The notes under the pieces were generated by a model that had not been told where the DNA came from, did not search any database, and saw only the letters and a list, made by a program, of their open reading frames with translations. The position numbers and the translations under genes are program-made. A stretch of DNA of 64,000 nt from Epichloe hybrida. Its lineage: Eukaryota > Ascomycota > Sordariomycetes > Hypocreales > Clavicipitaceae. The number at the start of each line of letters is the position of its first letter. Position 1 is the stretch's first letter. The stretch lies in the NCBI GenBank assembly GCA_019022495.1, contig JAFEKR010000027.1:1-64000 (forward strand), given 5' to 3'. This document shows, piece after piece, positions 1 through 12,909 of the stretch.

Positions 1-1032
1 ATCTTTTGCTCTAGTGCCTGTACATACGCCTTCTCCTGCTCCCATGCCAGTTACATGGGTCTGAAATAGTACGGCGGCTCCTTTTGTCGCTGGGCAACGA
101 ACGAAACACGGCCACATGCTGTACGAGCAAGCAAACACGCATGTCCGAATGTAGCTTAGAGGGGGTCATGTCCAATCAACATCACCGACGCGGATGAACG
201 GCTAAAAATGGAAGCACCTCTTCGTTAGTGATTTTCATGATGAACTCTCATCAGTGAAGCGAGGTCCCATGTGACTTCTTTCCTTCAAAATGACCTGATC
301 TCAGCTTCGGTGGCGGACTACAGCACCGCCATACAACTCAGGCCCGCTCTCCATGCCAAACATCGACACGCTACTATTCCACCTTACAGCCACGATCAGG
401 AAGGAAACTTTGATCGACAAGTCAGCCAAAAGACAGAGAGAGGGGGGGGGGGCATGCAGCTGAAACAAAGGCCAGGTGAGGCTCGCATGCAACGGACTCA
501 CCTACTCTGAGTCTTTGGATTGATAAATATATATATATATCAGCCGAACCCCCGCAAGACGTCTGGGAATGTTTCCACCCCGCGCTGCAGAATTGGGCGC
601 GGCCACGCCACGACATAAAGTTGCTCTTATCCCCCTGGTATATCCGCGCAACATTGTGGCAGCCGCTCACAGCCCATGGGGGGGAAAAGAAGGTTAATGG
701 CGGTTGGGGGGCGGGCAATTAGGACGTCTTGGTTGGCTGAATCGTAGGTCCGTCCGTCTGTCAGTCCAAATGTCAACCTTAAAATCATGTCAGTCAGCCG
801 CGCTGGGCCAAGAACATCCCATTGCCCGTCATGGATCAATCGCACGCCTTCTGTCCCCGACCATGGAAAAAGTAACAGCTTTAAAGACGGCAAGATTTGC
901 CATGCTGCTCTCGGCTCATCCCTTTTCCTTAAAAGTCTGCCCTCTCCAGATGCAACAGGCTTTCACTTGCTCCTACCGTCACCTTTTGTTCCCCCTGTCT
1001 TTTGTCTCTTCTTCGAGAAAAAAAGAACAGAA
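1..1032. other. Upstream intergenic region, no gene recognised
   Basis: I see no convincing coding sequence here. It probably contains the promoter and 5' UTR of the sphingomyelinase gene. It holds a short G run (about 441-450) and a short TA microsatellite (about 528-541). Open frames in this stretch are short, overlap on both strands and show no family motif. Confidence 0.5.
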
Positions 1033-2151
1033 ATGCGCCTGTCTGCCGTGTTAACGGCGCTGGCCGCGTGCCCGGCCATCACCGCGGCCTCCGGACCGGA
1101 CCACGGGGAGACGCCGAGGTCACCGGAGGCACGGACGCCGGCGGGCGAGACGGATGCCGGAGATGCCGGAGTGGGTGCCCTTGCGTCGTCTATGAAGACG
1201 TGCGATGACTGTCAAGTGAGTTGTGCATTCCTTTCCCATATTCATCATGGCTTGTCCCTCGGCATCTCCGTCAGCCAAATTGGCACACCAGCCAGCTAAC
1301 GCTTTCTTTAGCTTGTCATTGAAATGGCAAAGAGCCTTCTTGAAGGGGGCGACGAAGCATTTACCAGCCTCGCGAAGCAGCTCTGCGCCAGTAGTACCGT
1401 ACGTCACAGCTCCATCGTGTCCAGCAATTGATTTCTCCATCGTAGATGTATTTCAACTCACCGGGGAAAAAAAAACAATCAGATATACGACAAGCAATTC
1501 TGCGATGGAGTTGTCGAGCGCGAGGCACCGATCCTCGCGTCCATTCTCCGCACAATGGAAATTAGGTCGCCGACCGCGGTCCAGTTCTGCATCTCGTTCC
1601 TCGGATTATGCGACATGCCCGAGGTGGACGCGTGGGCGGTGCCCTTTCCATCATCGGAAACAAGCTCTGCTGCTGCTGCTGCCGCTGCTGCCGGAAGCAA
1701 AGGTGTTGCTGGCGGCAAGAAGCCGCTCCAGGTCATCCAGTACTCGGATGTTCACATCGATCCCTTGTACAAGGAGGGTGCCAGCGCCGACTGCAAGAAG
1801 CCCACTTGCTGCAGGTAAAGAGACAAATCCATCCCTTGAGAAATGGGATGGGGACTGATCTGATTGACCATCGGATTTTGCAGATCCTTCACCGAGGACC
1901 ATGTCCCGGGCAGGACGAGTCGCCCGGCTGGTCCGTTTGGAGACCACAACTGCGACACGCCCATGACATTGGAGAAGAGCATGTACCAGTACATCAAGAA
2001 GGAGTTCCCGAACGCTGCGTTTGCCCTGTTCACGGGAGACATTGTCGACCATGGCTTGTACAATACCAGTAGGGAATACAACGAAAACCTCAGTAAGTTT
2101 TGCGTCAAACAAGAACAAGAAAAGATACATCGCTCGCTTCCCTTGGGTTCA

Positions 2152-2186
<35 letters not shown>

Positions 2187-3365
2187 AGCTAAACAAATGA
2201 CAAATTTCTAGTTGAGCACAGCTACCAAGTCATGCACGACTACATCGACGTCGTCTACGCAACGGCAGGTAACCACGAAGCCGACCCGACCAACGTTTTC
2301 AAGCCCCGATCCGTCGGCAACGACACCCAATGGATTTACGACAGTCTGGCCAAGGAGTGGTCCCGCTGGGTCAGCAACTCGTCCGTGGCAGAAGCCCGGG
2401 CCGCCGGCGTCTACTCGACAAAGTACCCCAAGGGCAACCTCCGCGTCATCTCCCTCAACACCAACATGTACTACCGCCTCAACTTCGCCCTCTACCAGAG
2501 GACGCTGGAGAGGGACCCCGACGGCCAGCTCGCGTGGCTCGTCAGGGAGCTCGACGCCGCGGAGCGAGCCGGGGAGAACGTCTACATCATAGGACACATG
2601 CCCCTCGGCGATAGCGACGCGCTGCCCGACGGATCCAACTACTTCGACCAGATCGTCAGGCGGTACGCCAAGACCATCAGGGCCATGTTCTTCGGCCACA
2701 CGCACGTCGACCACTTCCAGATCAGCTACGCCGACTACGCCAACCGGTCGCACGCCAACGCGCTGGCCGTCTCGTACATCTGCCCTTCCCTGACGCCCAC
2801 GTCGGGCCACCCCTCGTTCAGGGTGTACGACGTCGACCCTGACACCTTTGCCGTCCTCGACGCCACGACCTACATCGCCGACATGGACACCCCGGGCTAC
2901 CAGGTCTCGGGCCCCGTCTGGAACAAGTACTACTCGGCCAAGGACGCCTACGGCCGCGCCGTGTCCCCCCCTCTGACCGACCCGGCCGCCGAGCTCTCCC
3001 CCTCCTTCTGGCACAACCTCACGGCCGCGCTCGAGAGGGACGACGCCCTCTTCGACGAGTACATGGCCCGCAAGAGCCGCGGGTGGAAAGCCGACGAGCC
3101 GTGCCGCCGCGACTGCAAGGAGAAGGAGATCTGCGGGCTCCGCGCCGCCCGCAGCCAGGACAACTGCTGGAAACCCTCGTTCGGCTTCAGCATCAGCAGG
3201 CGCGGCGAGACGGAGCACAACCACGGCCACCACGACGCGTGCGGCGCGTCGCCCGCCTCCGAGTGGCTGGGCCATCTGTACAGGAGGCAGGACATGCACG
3301 CCATGGTGCGTGACATGTTCCTGGCCGCGGGTGGCAAGATTGTGTCCCCTGCGAAGAAGGCGTAG
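1033..3365 (+). CDS. Secreted acid sphingomyelinase-like phosphodiesterase (saposin B + metallophosphatase)
   Basis: Predicted to cleave sphingomyelin (or a related phosphodiester) to ceramide and phosphocholine outside the cell or in an acidic compartment. Five exons join in phase: 1033-1215, 1312-1398, 1483-1814, 1884-2092 and 2212-3365, giving 654 aa. The protein starts with a hydrophobic signal peptide (MRLSAVLTALAACPAITAA). A saposin-B type region follows, with paired Cys (CDDC, KQLC, QFCDG, FLGLC). An eight-Ala run and a calcineurin-like metallophosphatase domain come next. All metal-site motifs are visible: SDVHIDP near residue 179, FTGDIVDHG, AGNHE, IIGHMPLGD and FGHTHVDHF. Length and domain order fit fungal and animal acid sphingomyelinases. 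Intron 4 carries a CA microsatellite. It converges on bioDA, with 152 bp between the stop codons. The family call is firm; the exact substrate is inferred. Confidence 0.9.
2153..2185. repeat. (CA)n microsatellite inside intron 4 of the sphingomyelinase gene
   Basis: About 16 uninterrupted CA units lie between the donor at 2093 and the acceptor ending at 2211. They are likely length-polymorphic between strains and do not touch the coding sequence. Confidence 0.95.
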
Positions 3366-3517
3366 CGTAGCGCATGCTCTGTCTTCCCCAGAAATTGGGG
3401 GTTCAGGGTTGATGTTTTATTTCATCATCTAGGGACTCAGACCAGGCACAGTTGCTCATGTCCAGGCTCTGTAAGGTCTCCCCATGATGGAACTGTTTTC
3501 AGTTGAGAATTGAAATT

Positions 3518-6251
3518 TCAATCACGAGGTACCGCACTAAGCGCGCTCCGTCTTCGCCCCCTGGTGATGCTCTCCATCAACAACTCGGAGAGCTGCTTCA
3601 CGCTCTCCTCGGACGTGACTTGGCTGGCCATGACATACAAAACATTCCCTAGCACCCGACTGTGTACGTTCCACGGGCCGCTCTCGCCGCCCGTCCTTCC
3701 TGCGTTCAATCTCTCCCGCAGACCGAGAGCAGCGTTGCTGCTGTACCCCGAGCCGGCCGAGTCCCTCAGATGAATGGCCAGCACGCTGCCCAACGCCCAC
3801 GTGCCAATCACGCCATCTGTCAGCCGGGACAAGCTTTCCACAAGTTCGCGCGGCCACGTGGACCACACGTCGACTTTGTGCTCCGGCGACTGTCCGTCCG
3901 ACCCCTTCCATCCCCGTGCCTGAGCCCAGTCCCATGCGCCCCTTTCTTCCATGCCTTGCATCTCTTTTACGGACTCCAGGGCCACTTGACACCCGACCGG
4001 GTGCGCCGTGTAACTGTGCCCGTGGAGCAGCGCATCCGTCTTGTCGGGACTGAGGAAGATCTTGAAGATGTTTTCCGAGGCGAGGGTTGTGCAAAGCGGC
4101 ACGAGACCGCCTGTGAGAAGCTTGGCGTGGACGGAAATGTCAGGATGAACGCCCAGGAACGAGGAGGGCGTAAAGCGTCCAAGGCGATAGAGGCCCGTGA
4201 AGACTTCGTCAAAGATGACGGGGAGGCCTGACCATTCATTGGGGTCGTCTGCGGAAGTGGGCTGTGTCGCGGTGCCGAAGAGATGGGGGCATCTGCGGAC
4301 GACGTTCACTAGGGTGCGTTGGAAGAGGGGGTCGCTACGGGTGAGCGGAAAAGCTTTGTTAGTAACCTTTGATAATAAATGACAATGGCGGTATGAGGCA
4401 AGTCAAGAAAGGGTGTAGAAAGGATGCACTAACACAAACTCCATGCCGCCTGCACCGAGAATGATTGGCTCTAGCATCAGGGCGCCGAACTTGCGGCCCT
4501 GGGCTCTGAGGGTTTCCAGCGTCGAGGTTATGTAATCTTCGTACATGACATGCTCTCCTGACGCCTCACGGGCCTCGACATCGAATATGTCATTCAAGGT
4601 GGCATAGGCTCGCCCGGAACCAAAGCTCTCCTTGAGGCTATCCGCCACTGTAACGCTCCATTCGCCATTTCTGCAGAGCACGGTGGGATAATCCAACCAG
4701 TAGCCTTTCCCTTCGTACCACTCGATTTTCTCGTTGTAGATGCCCGGCTCGGCGCAGTCCATGGCGCCCATGGTGTCTCCATGATATGCACCTTTGAGCC
4801 CCAGAATGCCTAGTTTCTGGTCCGTGTCCCAGTCATAGCGCATTCGAGCTGCGCGAAGTCCCATCTTGACAGCGACTTCTGTGCCGGTACTGCCATTGTC
4901 GGAGTAGAACACGCGGCTCAGACGGGGATTCTGCATGCCCTTGAGGAGCGTCTCGGCGAGAGCCATGGCAGGCTGGTGGATGGCCGAAGCGAACATGACA
5001 TGACCGTACCTGCCGGCGGCATAGGCAGCTGCAAGAGTGAGCTTTGGGTTAGAGTGGCCTAGTCCTTGGGTCCACCACGAAGCAGAAGCATCGAATGATG
5101 ATCGCAACACCGGTGCTTCAGCGGAAGTGTTGTTGCCCTGGGCTGACGGCGCGAGTGTTTGAAAGTAGTCACCGTGTGCAGAGTCGATTGTCATGATTTC
5201 CTTCGGACCAACCAGGCTTTGTTGTGTGAAGGGGTACCAGATGTGCTGGCTTGCCTTGGTAGCCATTGAGTCCAATGCGGACAGGCGGTTACTGTGGTTC
5301 ACATGCAACAATTCCAAAACTTGTCTCGTGATCTCCTCACAATCCTTTCGCTCGTAGTATTTCTGCATGGCTTCCTCGTCCCTTTGCGGACTTTCATCGC
5401 GCTTGGGTGGCACAGATAGACTGCTCACGGGGATGTCGTAGTTGTCCTTGAAATATTCGGCCAGATACCGATAGTTCTCGTACGTGCTGTCCTTGAAGAG
5501 CAACACTGATTCGACATCATAGCCGCGGATCCGGAGGGACTCGAACGCAGATATCGTCTGCGAGATGCCGCCCAGGCGGGAATCACCCACAAGCAATGTT
5601 GGCGCACGTAGTGGTATATACAAATCAGCTTGGGTCTTGCCCGATGGTCCAGGGGAGTGGACGCCGCCGGCTGTCTCCATGAACAGCCAGCCATTGTCCT
5701 TGGCAGCGCACTGGGTGGCGAAGGCGCGGCATTTGGCTAGGAGAGCCTCGTCAGATGGAATGGGCTGCCCGGGACAGCATTAGTTCAGCCCGTGTTCAGC
5801 GAAGTTATCTCATTGGATTGGTCAAGCCGACGACGTACTCTGCCCGAAACCAGAGCTGCAGTGTGCGGGCTGCACGGGATGTCATACTGATAAAGTGTGC
5901 GGCGAGATACACCAGGTGCGAAGCGAGCTATGTGTCTGCTCATGATATCATTAGACAAGATCCGAAGACCTTCACACCGGGTGGTTTTTTATCAAATCAT
6001 CTGTGTCAGTTCGTTAGTTGGAGTTTTCCCAAATGACATGGATATGAGAACGACTCACACCGATCATCAGCTTCATCTCCTGCACCTGTCGACACAGGCT
6101 TCAAGAAAGTGACGTGCTCATCCTTCCACTGTTTCTTTGCGGTTCTGGCCAACAATGTCGTGAAGATGGTCTTGCCAACATCCGTATTCGCCCCGAACAC
6201 TTGATACACGCGAATCGAGCGCCACAGCAGCGAGGCCAACGGCGACTTCAT
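3518..6251 (-). CDS. bioDA: Bifunctional dethiobiotin synthetase / DAPA aminotransferase
   Basis: It catalyses the two middle steps of biotin synthesis: transamination of KAPA to DAPA (C-terminal half) and ATP-dependent closure to dethiobiotin (N-terminal half). Four exons on the minus strand join in phase: 6251-6061, 5935-5839, 5764-4434 and 4334-3518, for 811 aa, the usual size of the fungal and plant fusion. The BioD half shows the P-loop GANTDVGKT at about residues 20-28 and METAGGVHSPGPSG. The BioA half shows GSTGTEVAVK, YHGDTMG and FDEVFTGLYRLG. HAKLLTGG supplies the PLP lysine at about residue 611. The start was chosen because MKSPLASLLWRSIRVYQV immediately precedes the P-loop, as in homologues. 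It is divergent from bioF. The reverse split into separate genes is excluded by the continuous phase across exon 3. Confidence 0.93.
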
Positions 6252-6871
6252 CGCGGTTCAACGTTGTGAGCGTCGATGCCAACCGATCATCTCCGATCAT
6301 CTCAAACGCGGTGTCGAACAAAACCGGCGTTGCTGGCGTGTTTTGTGGTGTTTGGTTGGGTCCACAGACGAGTGGATAAGTGGAACTCGGAGGAGCCCAC
6401 CAGTTGACCACCTGCAGGCTGCCTGCCAGCTGAGGCCAGCCGGCCGCGGGTCTTATTTATTCGTCTTCGGCTAAACATGGCTGGCCCGCCCGGCTGGCCC
6501 CATGCCACGGGCAATTTCGAATTCCCCACGGCCCAGACTTTCATGGCAAACATGGCCGAGCAACCTGGAACAGCGGCGCTTCACCAGATTCAAGAGGATG
6601 TGCATGCGCCAGACAGCATCAAATCGTGAGGCGCACGCAGTGTCCATGCTCCGCAGACTCCATAATAATTCGCCGTCGACCTCTCATCCAAGCCAGAGAG
6701 AGCCAACAAGGGGGCCATGCTAGCACCGCAACTCGTTGAGCGGAAATCCAGGCCTACAGTACTCACAGTTGTACTCTCTCATACGCCTTCTTGCTCCTCC
6801 TCGTTCCATCGTACTGCTCTACCCAGCCGCTCTCCGGCCCTGGAAATGAGCCAATCGACTCCGTCTGCATC
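6252..6871. promoter_or_regulatory. Divergent bioDA/bioF intergenic promoter region
   Basis: These 620 bp separate the start codons of bioDA (minus) and bioF (plus), so both biotin genes may share control elements here. No specific operator was recognised. An in-frame upstream ATG for bioF at 6791 would add 27 residues; the 6872 start was preferred because family similarity begins soon after it. Confidence 0.55.
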
Positions 6872-8326
6872 ATGACCAACTCCGAGAGCGCCCTGGACAA
6901 GACCTACGGCTCCCTGCTCGCCCGCCGAGAGCGCCACAACCGCCTGCGCAGACTCACCCTCCGCGACGCCGGCATTGTCGACTTCTCATCCAACGGCTAC
7001 TTATCCCTCTCTGATCACCCCGACATACAATCTCGGTACATCTCGCTTCTCCAGAGCTCCAGCTCCCAAGGTGGTTTCGCATTGGGATCGTGCGGCTCAC
7101 GCCTCCTGGACGGCAACACGGTCCTGGCAGAGACGTTGGAATCCAGCATCGCGGCCTTTCACGGCGCGCCAGCCGCTCTGCTGTTCAACTCCGGGTTCGA
7201 GGCCAACACGGGACTGTTTGGTTGCGCCCCGCAGCCCGGTGACGTGGTGGTCCACGATGAGCTGGTCCATGCTAGTGTTCACGATGGGATGAGATTGAGC
7301 AGAGCAAGGACGCTCCCATTCGCACACAATTGCGTCAAAGGTGCTGATGTGCCGACGGGGTCTACACTGCAGAGTCTAGGAGAGGTGCTGGAGGGGTTGA
7401 GGAGGGGAAAAGACGGCGATGAAGTAGCTCGTGGAGTGAAAAACATCTTCATTGCCGTGGAGGCGGTGTACAGCATGGACGGGGACGTCGCTCCGCTGCG
7501 AAGCATCGTCGACTGTGTGGAGAGTCATCTTCCCCGAAAGAACGGCTACATCATCGTGGACGAGGCTCACTCCACGGGCTGGCTGGGAGAACAGGGGCGC
7601 GGTCTAGTGAGTCAGTTGGGACTCGAAGATCAGGTGTGGGCTCGCGTACACACGTTCGGCAAGGCCATGGGCTGTGCGGGAGGTAAGCTACAAACCATCT
7701 GTTCGGAGATGCATGATCGCTCGAGGATGATGCATCCCGGATGCTAACTGGCGCTGACAATAGCTGCTGTGCTGTGTTCTCCCACCACTCGATCGTACTT
7801 GATCAATTATGCACGCAGCCTTATATACACCACGGCCATGGGTTTCCCCATGCTCGCGGCCATTCAGACCGTCTACGACTACCTCGGAACAGGCAACGGT
7901 GCTCCGCTCTTCAAGAGCTTGATGTCGCTCCTGGAAGAAACACATCAATTGCTCGCGGCTCTATCGGAAAAGCACAATCCACCACCGCAATTATTTCGCG
8001 TCAATGCTGCGCCGCCTGAATCACCCATCATTCCTCTATTTTCAGCTCGTGCGAGGAGCCTGGCCACGCACTGCCAGAGACGCGGATACATGGTTCGGCC
8101 CATTGTGGCTCCAACTGTGCCTGAGGGGACGGACAGGGTGAGGCTTTGCCTCCATGCTGCGAACACAGTCGCCGAGGTGCGAGGGCTTTGTCTGGCAATT
8201 GAGGAGTGGCTTCAGAGCCAACTTGACGGTGATTCGGCCACGAGGTTTGAACAAATGCCGCAGGAGCCGACTGTGACTCCAGCGAAAATTGGAGAGGCCC
8301 CCATAAGCATTTTGAGTAAATTATAG
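6872..8326 (+). CDS. bioF: 8-amino-7-oxononanoate (KAPA) synthase, peroxisomal
   Basis: A PLP-dependent alpha-oxoamine synthase that condenses pimeloyl-CoA with L-alanine to give KAPA, the first committed step of biotin synthesis. Two exons, 6872-7682 and 7764-8326, encode 457 aa. Recognisable motifs are FSSNGYLSLSDHP, GSCGSRLLDGNT, FNSGFEANTG, IIVDEAHSTGWLGEQGRG and HTFGKAMG with the PLP lysine at about residue 264. The intron falls just after this motif (GCAG / AAVLCSP). The C-terminus is SKL, a canonical PTS1, which fits the known peroxisomal location of BioF in Aspergillus. It shares a divergent promoter with bioDA and converges on bioB, with 114 bp between stops. A longer N-terminus starting at 6791 cannot be excluded. 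Confidence 0.93.
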
Positions 8327-8440
8327 AATAGACGATGATTCCAACTGTTTTCCTTTTCTTTCCATCTTTTTCTCCATTGAACATGAAACCATGCCGTAGG
8401 TCCAGCGTGTTTTTGTTTCCAATTGTTATACCTTGATTGC

Positions 8441-9813
8441 TTACACCCTGGCGGCATCAACATCTCCTGCACCCACAACGGCTTTCTTGCCAAAGCTTTT
8501 CATCGGTGATAAGCCCCATCGCCCAAACATGGCGCTATCCTCGTCCCATCCATTGCAATCCGTTGTCAACATCTTCTCGCCTGTGAAGATGGCGTTTGCG
8601 CCTGCCATGAAGCACAACGCCTGCTTTTCTTCCGACATGCTTTTCCTTCCTGCAGCAATTCGAATAATGGTCGTAGGCATGATGAGTCGCGCCGTCGCAA
8701 TCGTTCTCAGCATGCTCGTAAAGGCAATGGGCGTGGTGTCTCCCAGTGGCGTTCCCTTGATAGGCACCAAGGCATTGACGGGGAAACTCTCTGGATGAGA
8801 TGGCAGCGTAGAGACGGTATGAAGAAGGCCCACCCGATCCTCTGATGACTCGCCCAAACCCAAGATGCCACCAGAGCACACGTTGATGCCTGCATCACGA
8901 ACGTGGCTCAAGGTCTTGAGGCGTTCATCGTAGGATCGCGTTGTAATGACATTGGGATAAAATTCCCGACTCGTGTCAACATTGTGGTTGTAGGCCGTCA
9001 GTCCAGCCTCCTTGAGCTGCTTGGCTTGCTCGTTATCAATCATTCCCAACGTCACGCACACCTCCATGCCCATGGCCTTGACGCCCTTGACCATTTCAGT
9101 GATGTTCTTCAAGCTGTTCTTGCGACCGCGCATGTCTCTCCATGCAGCGCCCATGCAGAAACGAGTGCTTCCATTTTCCTTGGCCGTCTTCGCAGCCGCC
9201 AGGACAGACTCAACTGTCTCGACTCGCTTGGCTTCCAGACCTGTGCCTTTCTGGTAGCGGGTGGCTTGGGCGCAGTAGGAGCAGTCTTCGGTACATCCGC
9301 CGGTCTTGATATTCATGAGAGTACAGAGTTGGACTTCGCCGGGGGCGTGATATCGACGGTGAACCAAGTTCTAGGAATTGATGTCGTGTTAGTTCAGACT
9401 TGTACGGTCGGTCGGTTCTCTGTACCGTCAATCCAAGCGTCGTCTTGCAGAGGTGGGGCTGTCGTCCCGAGTTGGCTTACAGCTTGATGCGCCAGTTCCA
9501 GCAATGGCTGATAATAAATGGCAGAGATTTCTTCTCTCGTCCAATTCTGTCGAGGACCTGTAGCAGACACGGCGTCTTTCAAGATTTTGGCCGCATCTGC
9601 CTGTTTGGCCGAGTTCTCGACTACTTGAGGTTGGTCATGCGTAGCCGTGGGCGTGTCCACGAGTGTGGCGCCAGTGCGAGCTATGGACTGGAAAGAAGGG
9701 CGAGAGATGGTCTTTGCTGCCGTCCAAGGTGCTTGAAAAATAGCTGTCGATGGTGTTTTGTGGCCAGCCGATCGAAACGACCCAAGGCCGTTGGTGACAA
9801 ACGACCAACGCAT
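8441..9813 (-). CDS. bioB: Biotin synthase (radical SAM), mitochondrial
   Basis: It inserts sulfur into dethiobiotin to give biotin, using a radical-SAM [4Fe-4S] cluster and a second Fe-S cluster as sulfur donor. Two exons on the minus strand, 9813-9481 and 9370-8441, encode 420 aa. The cluster-binding motif CTEDCSYC puts the cysteines at about residues 137, 141 and 144. Other family blocks are YNHNVDTSREFY, CSGGILGLGES and the closing MFGRWGLSP. The first 50 residues are rich in Ser, Thr, Arg and Lys with no acidic residue, as expected of a mitochondrial presequence. The start at 9813 is the last ATG before the conserved core that keeps this leader. The splice join (ELAHQA / NLVHRRYH) restores a conserved family segment. 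Confidence 0.93.
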
Positions 9814-12800
9814 CGTGATGTGTCTGGTGTGCTTTTTCCAAGCCTTGAATGTTGTTGAGGTTGTCCGAACAACAACACGGAGGGAAAGAGCTGGCGGGTG
9901 GCACTCGAGAGGGGGGAGGGGGAGGGGCAGGCCAGTCCAGTGCCCAGTCCAGTCTGGTGCTTTCACTTTTGACGGTCGCACAGATTGTTTAGGACCTGCT
10001 TGGCTTGTGACACACAACACGTACAAAACAACCCCGTCTGGTCCTGTCTACAGTAAAGTTGTCTGCGTCCTTGTTGATGGTAGAAAAGTGCGCCCTACCC
10101 CGGCTTCCTCTACCCGTGACGTTCGATAATTCACCTCATCCAGAGAGGCGGCTTCCAGGCCCGCCCAAGGCCATGGAGCAATCACGAATTACGGATTACG
10201 GAGCGCTTGGATGGACCAAATGCTCCATTGCAGCGGGTCACGATCTTTTGTTTCCGGATGGGGCTCAAGCCCATTGCCCAGCATTGACACAGCGATGGCC
10301 GCTCGACCGCATCGTTCAGAAACAACTCAGAACGGGGTGACGATGCCCCGAGCACTCGGAGCCTTGGCGATAACAGATGTTACTGATGCTAGTGCTCCAT
10401 TTGGTCGCCCATTTGTATGGTACTCCGTAGATCAACGCAACAAGCATCTATTGAAAAGGAGAACCAAGCAGGATCGATCCCTCAACAAGCCAGCCAGTGT
10501 ACCGTTTCGTTCAATAGGACAATAATTATTTGACCCTCAACACCCAACTTTTGCAGAGTATGGAAGTCGATAATGGCATCAACATTTCATATCTGTCCGG
10601 TACAAGGGCCGCCCGACACATCGCAGCTCCACTCTCACCAACAAGCAAACTGTTTGCGGGTTTGCGGACCATGTGAAAATGAATTTCTCGTGGGGCAGTT
10701 TCGTGTTCCGGACTGAGCCGATGAGGCATCTCGATTGCGTTCAAGTTCATAATGTACACCGCTCGTAGGCCAAACAGCTAACCACCCGCACGATCACGGA
10801 TGTCATGCGACGTCGGCATAGGCTTCGGGAAGAGGTGTCACTGTCAGCCCTACGTGATCCTTCCCGTCAATAAGCGGTTCCTCAGGGACTCGCTCATTGA
10901 CAGTTGTGGATCGACTACATACATGTACTTCGCTCGCTTATGCTGCTTGTCGGGCAGCAGCCCCCCGGTCACTTGGAACTGCTTGAAAGTCGGAAACTTT
11001 CGGGTGTTATCTCATAAACCTTGAATTCAATCTGAACATTGGTACTAACTCAGAACTAGAGTGGCTGAATATATGTTCATAATAATTGCCTTTCTTAATT
11101 TAAACGCGGGTGCAGCCGCAGTAATTCTCTGTCATCACTGATCAGCGAACGAGGTGGTTTAATAGAGCCCTTGATGTTAATACTGATCGAGGTATAGGGT
11201 GGTAGTACCTGCCTGCCTTGATAAGTGCAATTGTAATTCTTCTGACAGGTTTTGCAGTTACTGTTATGGACAAAGTCAACGCTCGTTGGAAAAAGCTTCG
11301 GATGTGACTTCATTGCAATATGAATAACTAGGCATAGGAATTGCTTTCCAAGAACAATGGGTCTACAAAAGGATGCCCATCGAAACAACTTTGTCACGGG
11401 CTAGGCTCGGCTGGAGACCTGCCTGCCTCCCCAACGTTCCGGAGTATCTTCCGCGTAGATTGTCCAATGGACGTGCCGTGAGGCATAGCCTGATGTATGT
11501 ACGTTTTCTTACGTGCTTTGACTATTCATGAATCTTACCTTCGAGTGAGTTCATGCAGCCACTGCACGACCTGACACGTCAGTCTTCCGACAGAGAGAGA
11601 TTCTTTCGGGGAGAACTGTACCATCACTCTTGTTGATGGGTCTTTTGCAGTGCATGCCTGTGATCTTGCTGAGTTCCACCGACATAATCAAATGTTTGCC
11701 CACAAGAGAAGTATTTTTGATGTCAAGATACCAACGGCACCGCACCATACGAGGCTGGAACTACGTAGTACGGAACCGCAAATCGCGCAACTGATGAAGA
11801 CCGCCACCACTTGTGGCAATGAAACGCATTCTTATTATGTAGCCTTGTTTGCTTTGACGATGCTTGCTGACGTACAATATGCATAGAACCGAGGCCATAC
11901 TGTGTGATCTGGAGAAGGAATGCGATGCTCCCATGCCAACGGGCGTAACGTCATGATTTAATCCGTACAATTGTTGATTGGACAAGATGGCGACGTTGCT
12001 CAAGTGGGCGCATAGAATCCACAGCGGACGATGAACAACCCTCACATGACGCAGCGACGTGGACGAATTTCGTTCGTTCCTGTTCTTCGGCGGTGTTCTC
12101 AGTGTTGTAATTGCAAGATGGACCCCAAGACAAGTCTGTATTCATGAGTATTCTCCCTCGCCTCACTTGCATGGAAGCAGGGGAGTCCAGAGACGAGACA
12201 CATAATACAATGTAATGTTTGTCTGCCGAGTGACAAACTGATAAGGACAGGCTGGCCACTTCAAGTGCAAGACGGAGATTGTCACGTTTGAAGAAGGAGC
12301 CAGCAGAGCTCCATGACCCCCACCTGCCACCTGCCACCTGCCACGTTTTAGTTCTTAGACAAACATCCTTCCTCATCAAAACCACTTGATCAAATTTTCC
12401 CGTTCCACTGTTTGCCTTGTCGTACTGGCTTTCCTTTCACACCGGACACCTTGTTGCCATCCAATGAGATTCTGTACATGGCGAAATCGGCAGACATGGT
12501 TGCCTGGCAGTGCGATCCCGCGCCACTTGAAAAATCAGTCGAAACGCCTGGGTCAAACGACGCACATGTCGAGGAGCGCCTTGCGGATACAGAAACGCAC
12601 TGCCTCGTAGGCCTCGCACCACGACGAGCATGGAGCAGTTGCGTCATGAAGGCAAGCAAATGAGCGATCGACCCTTGCGGAGTAGGGCCGACATGGCTCA
12701 GGTAACGGATGCAGGGTGTGTGCCTGCTAATTCCGCACATCCCAGACATGCCCCAGATGCCCCAGACATGCCATCCAAATGTCAAACATGAACTGTTATA

Positions 12801-12909
12801 TTAAACTCGATCTCCTCATGTTTCATCACTTCCTTCACCAACTACATGCGTTTACGCAGAACTCAACATTGTTTCCAAGACCCGAACATCGCGCGCAAGG
12901 GAAAACACA
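9814..12909. other. Long intergenic region without a convincing gene
   Basis: About 3.1 kb of ordinary composition. Short frames on both strands overlap one another and carry no family motif. I saw no tRNA-like A/B box pair. Small tandem repeats occur: a 7-mer cacctgc repeated at about 12321-12345, and a short repeat of ccagacatgcc type at about 12741-12775. A rapidly evolving or multi-exon gene could be hidden near 12390-12660, but I cannot support one. Confidence 0.5.

Noticed and set aside
12390..12785. Overlapping open frames on both strands as a gene
   Set aside because: No family motif, low-complexity repeats at the edges, and no plausible splice structure; not distinguishable from chance.
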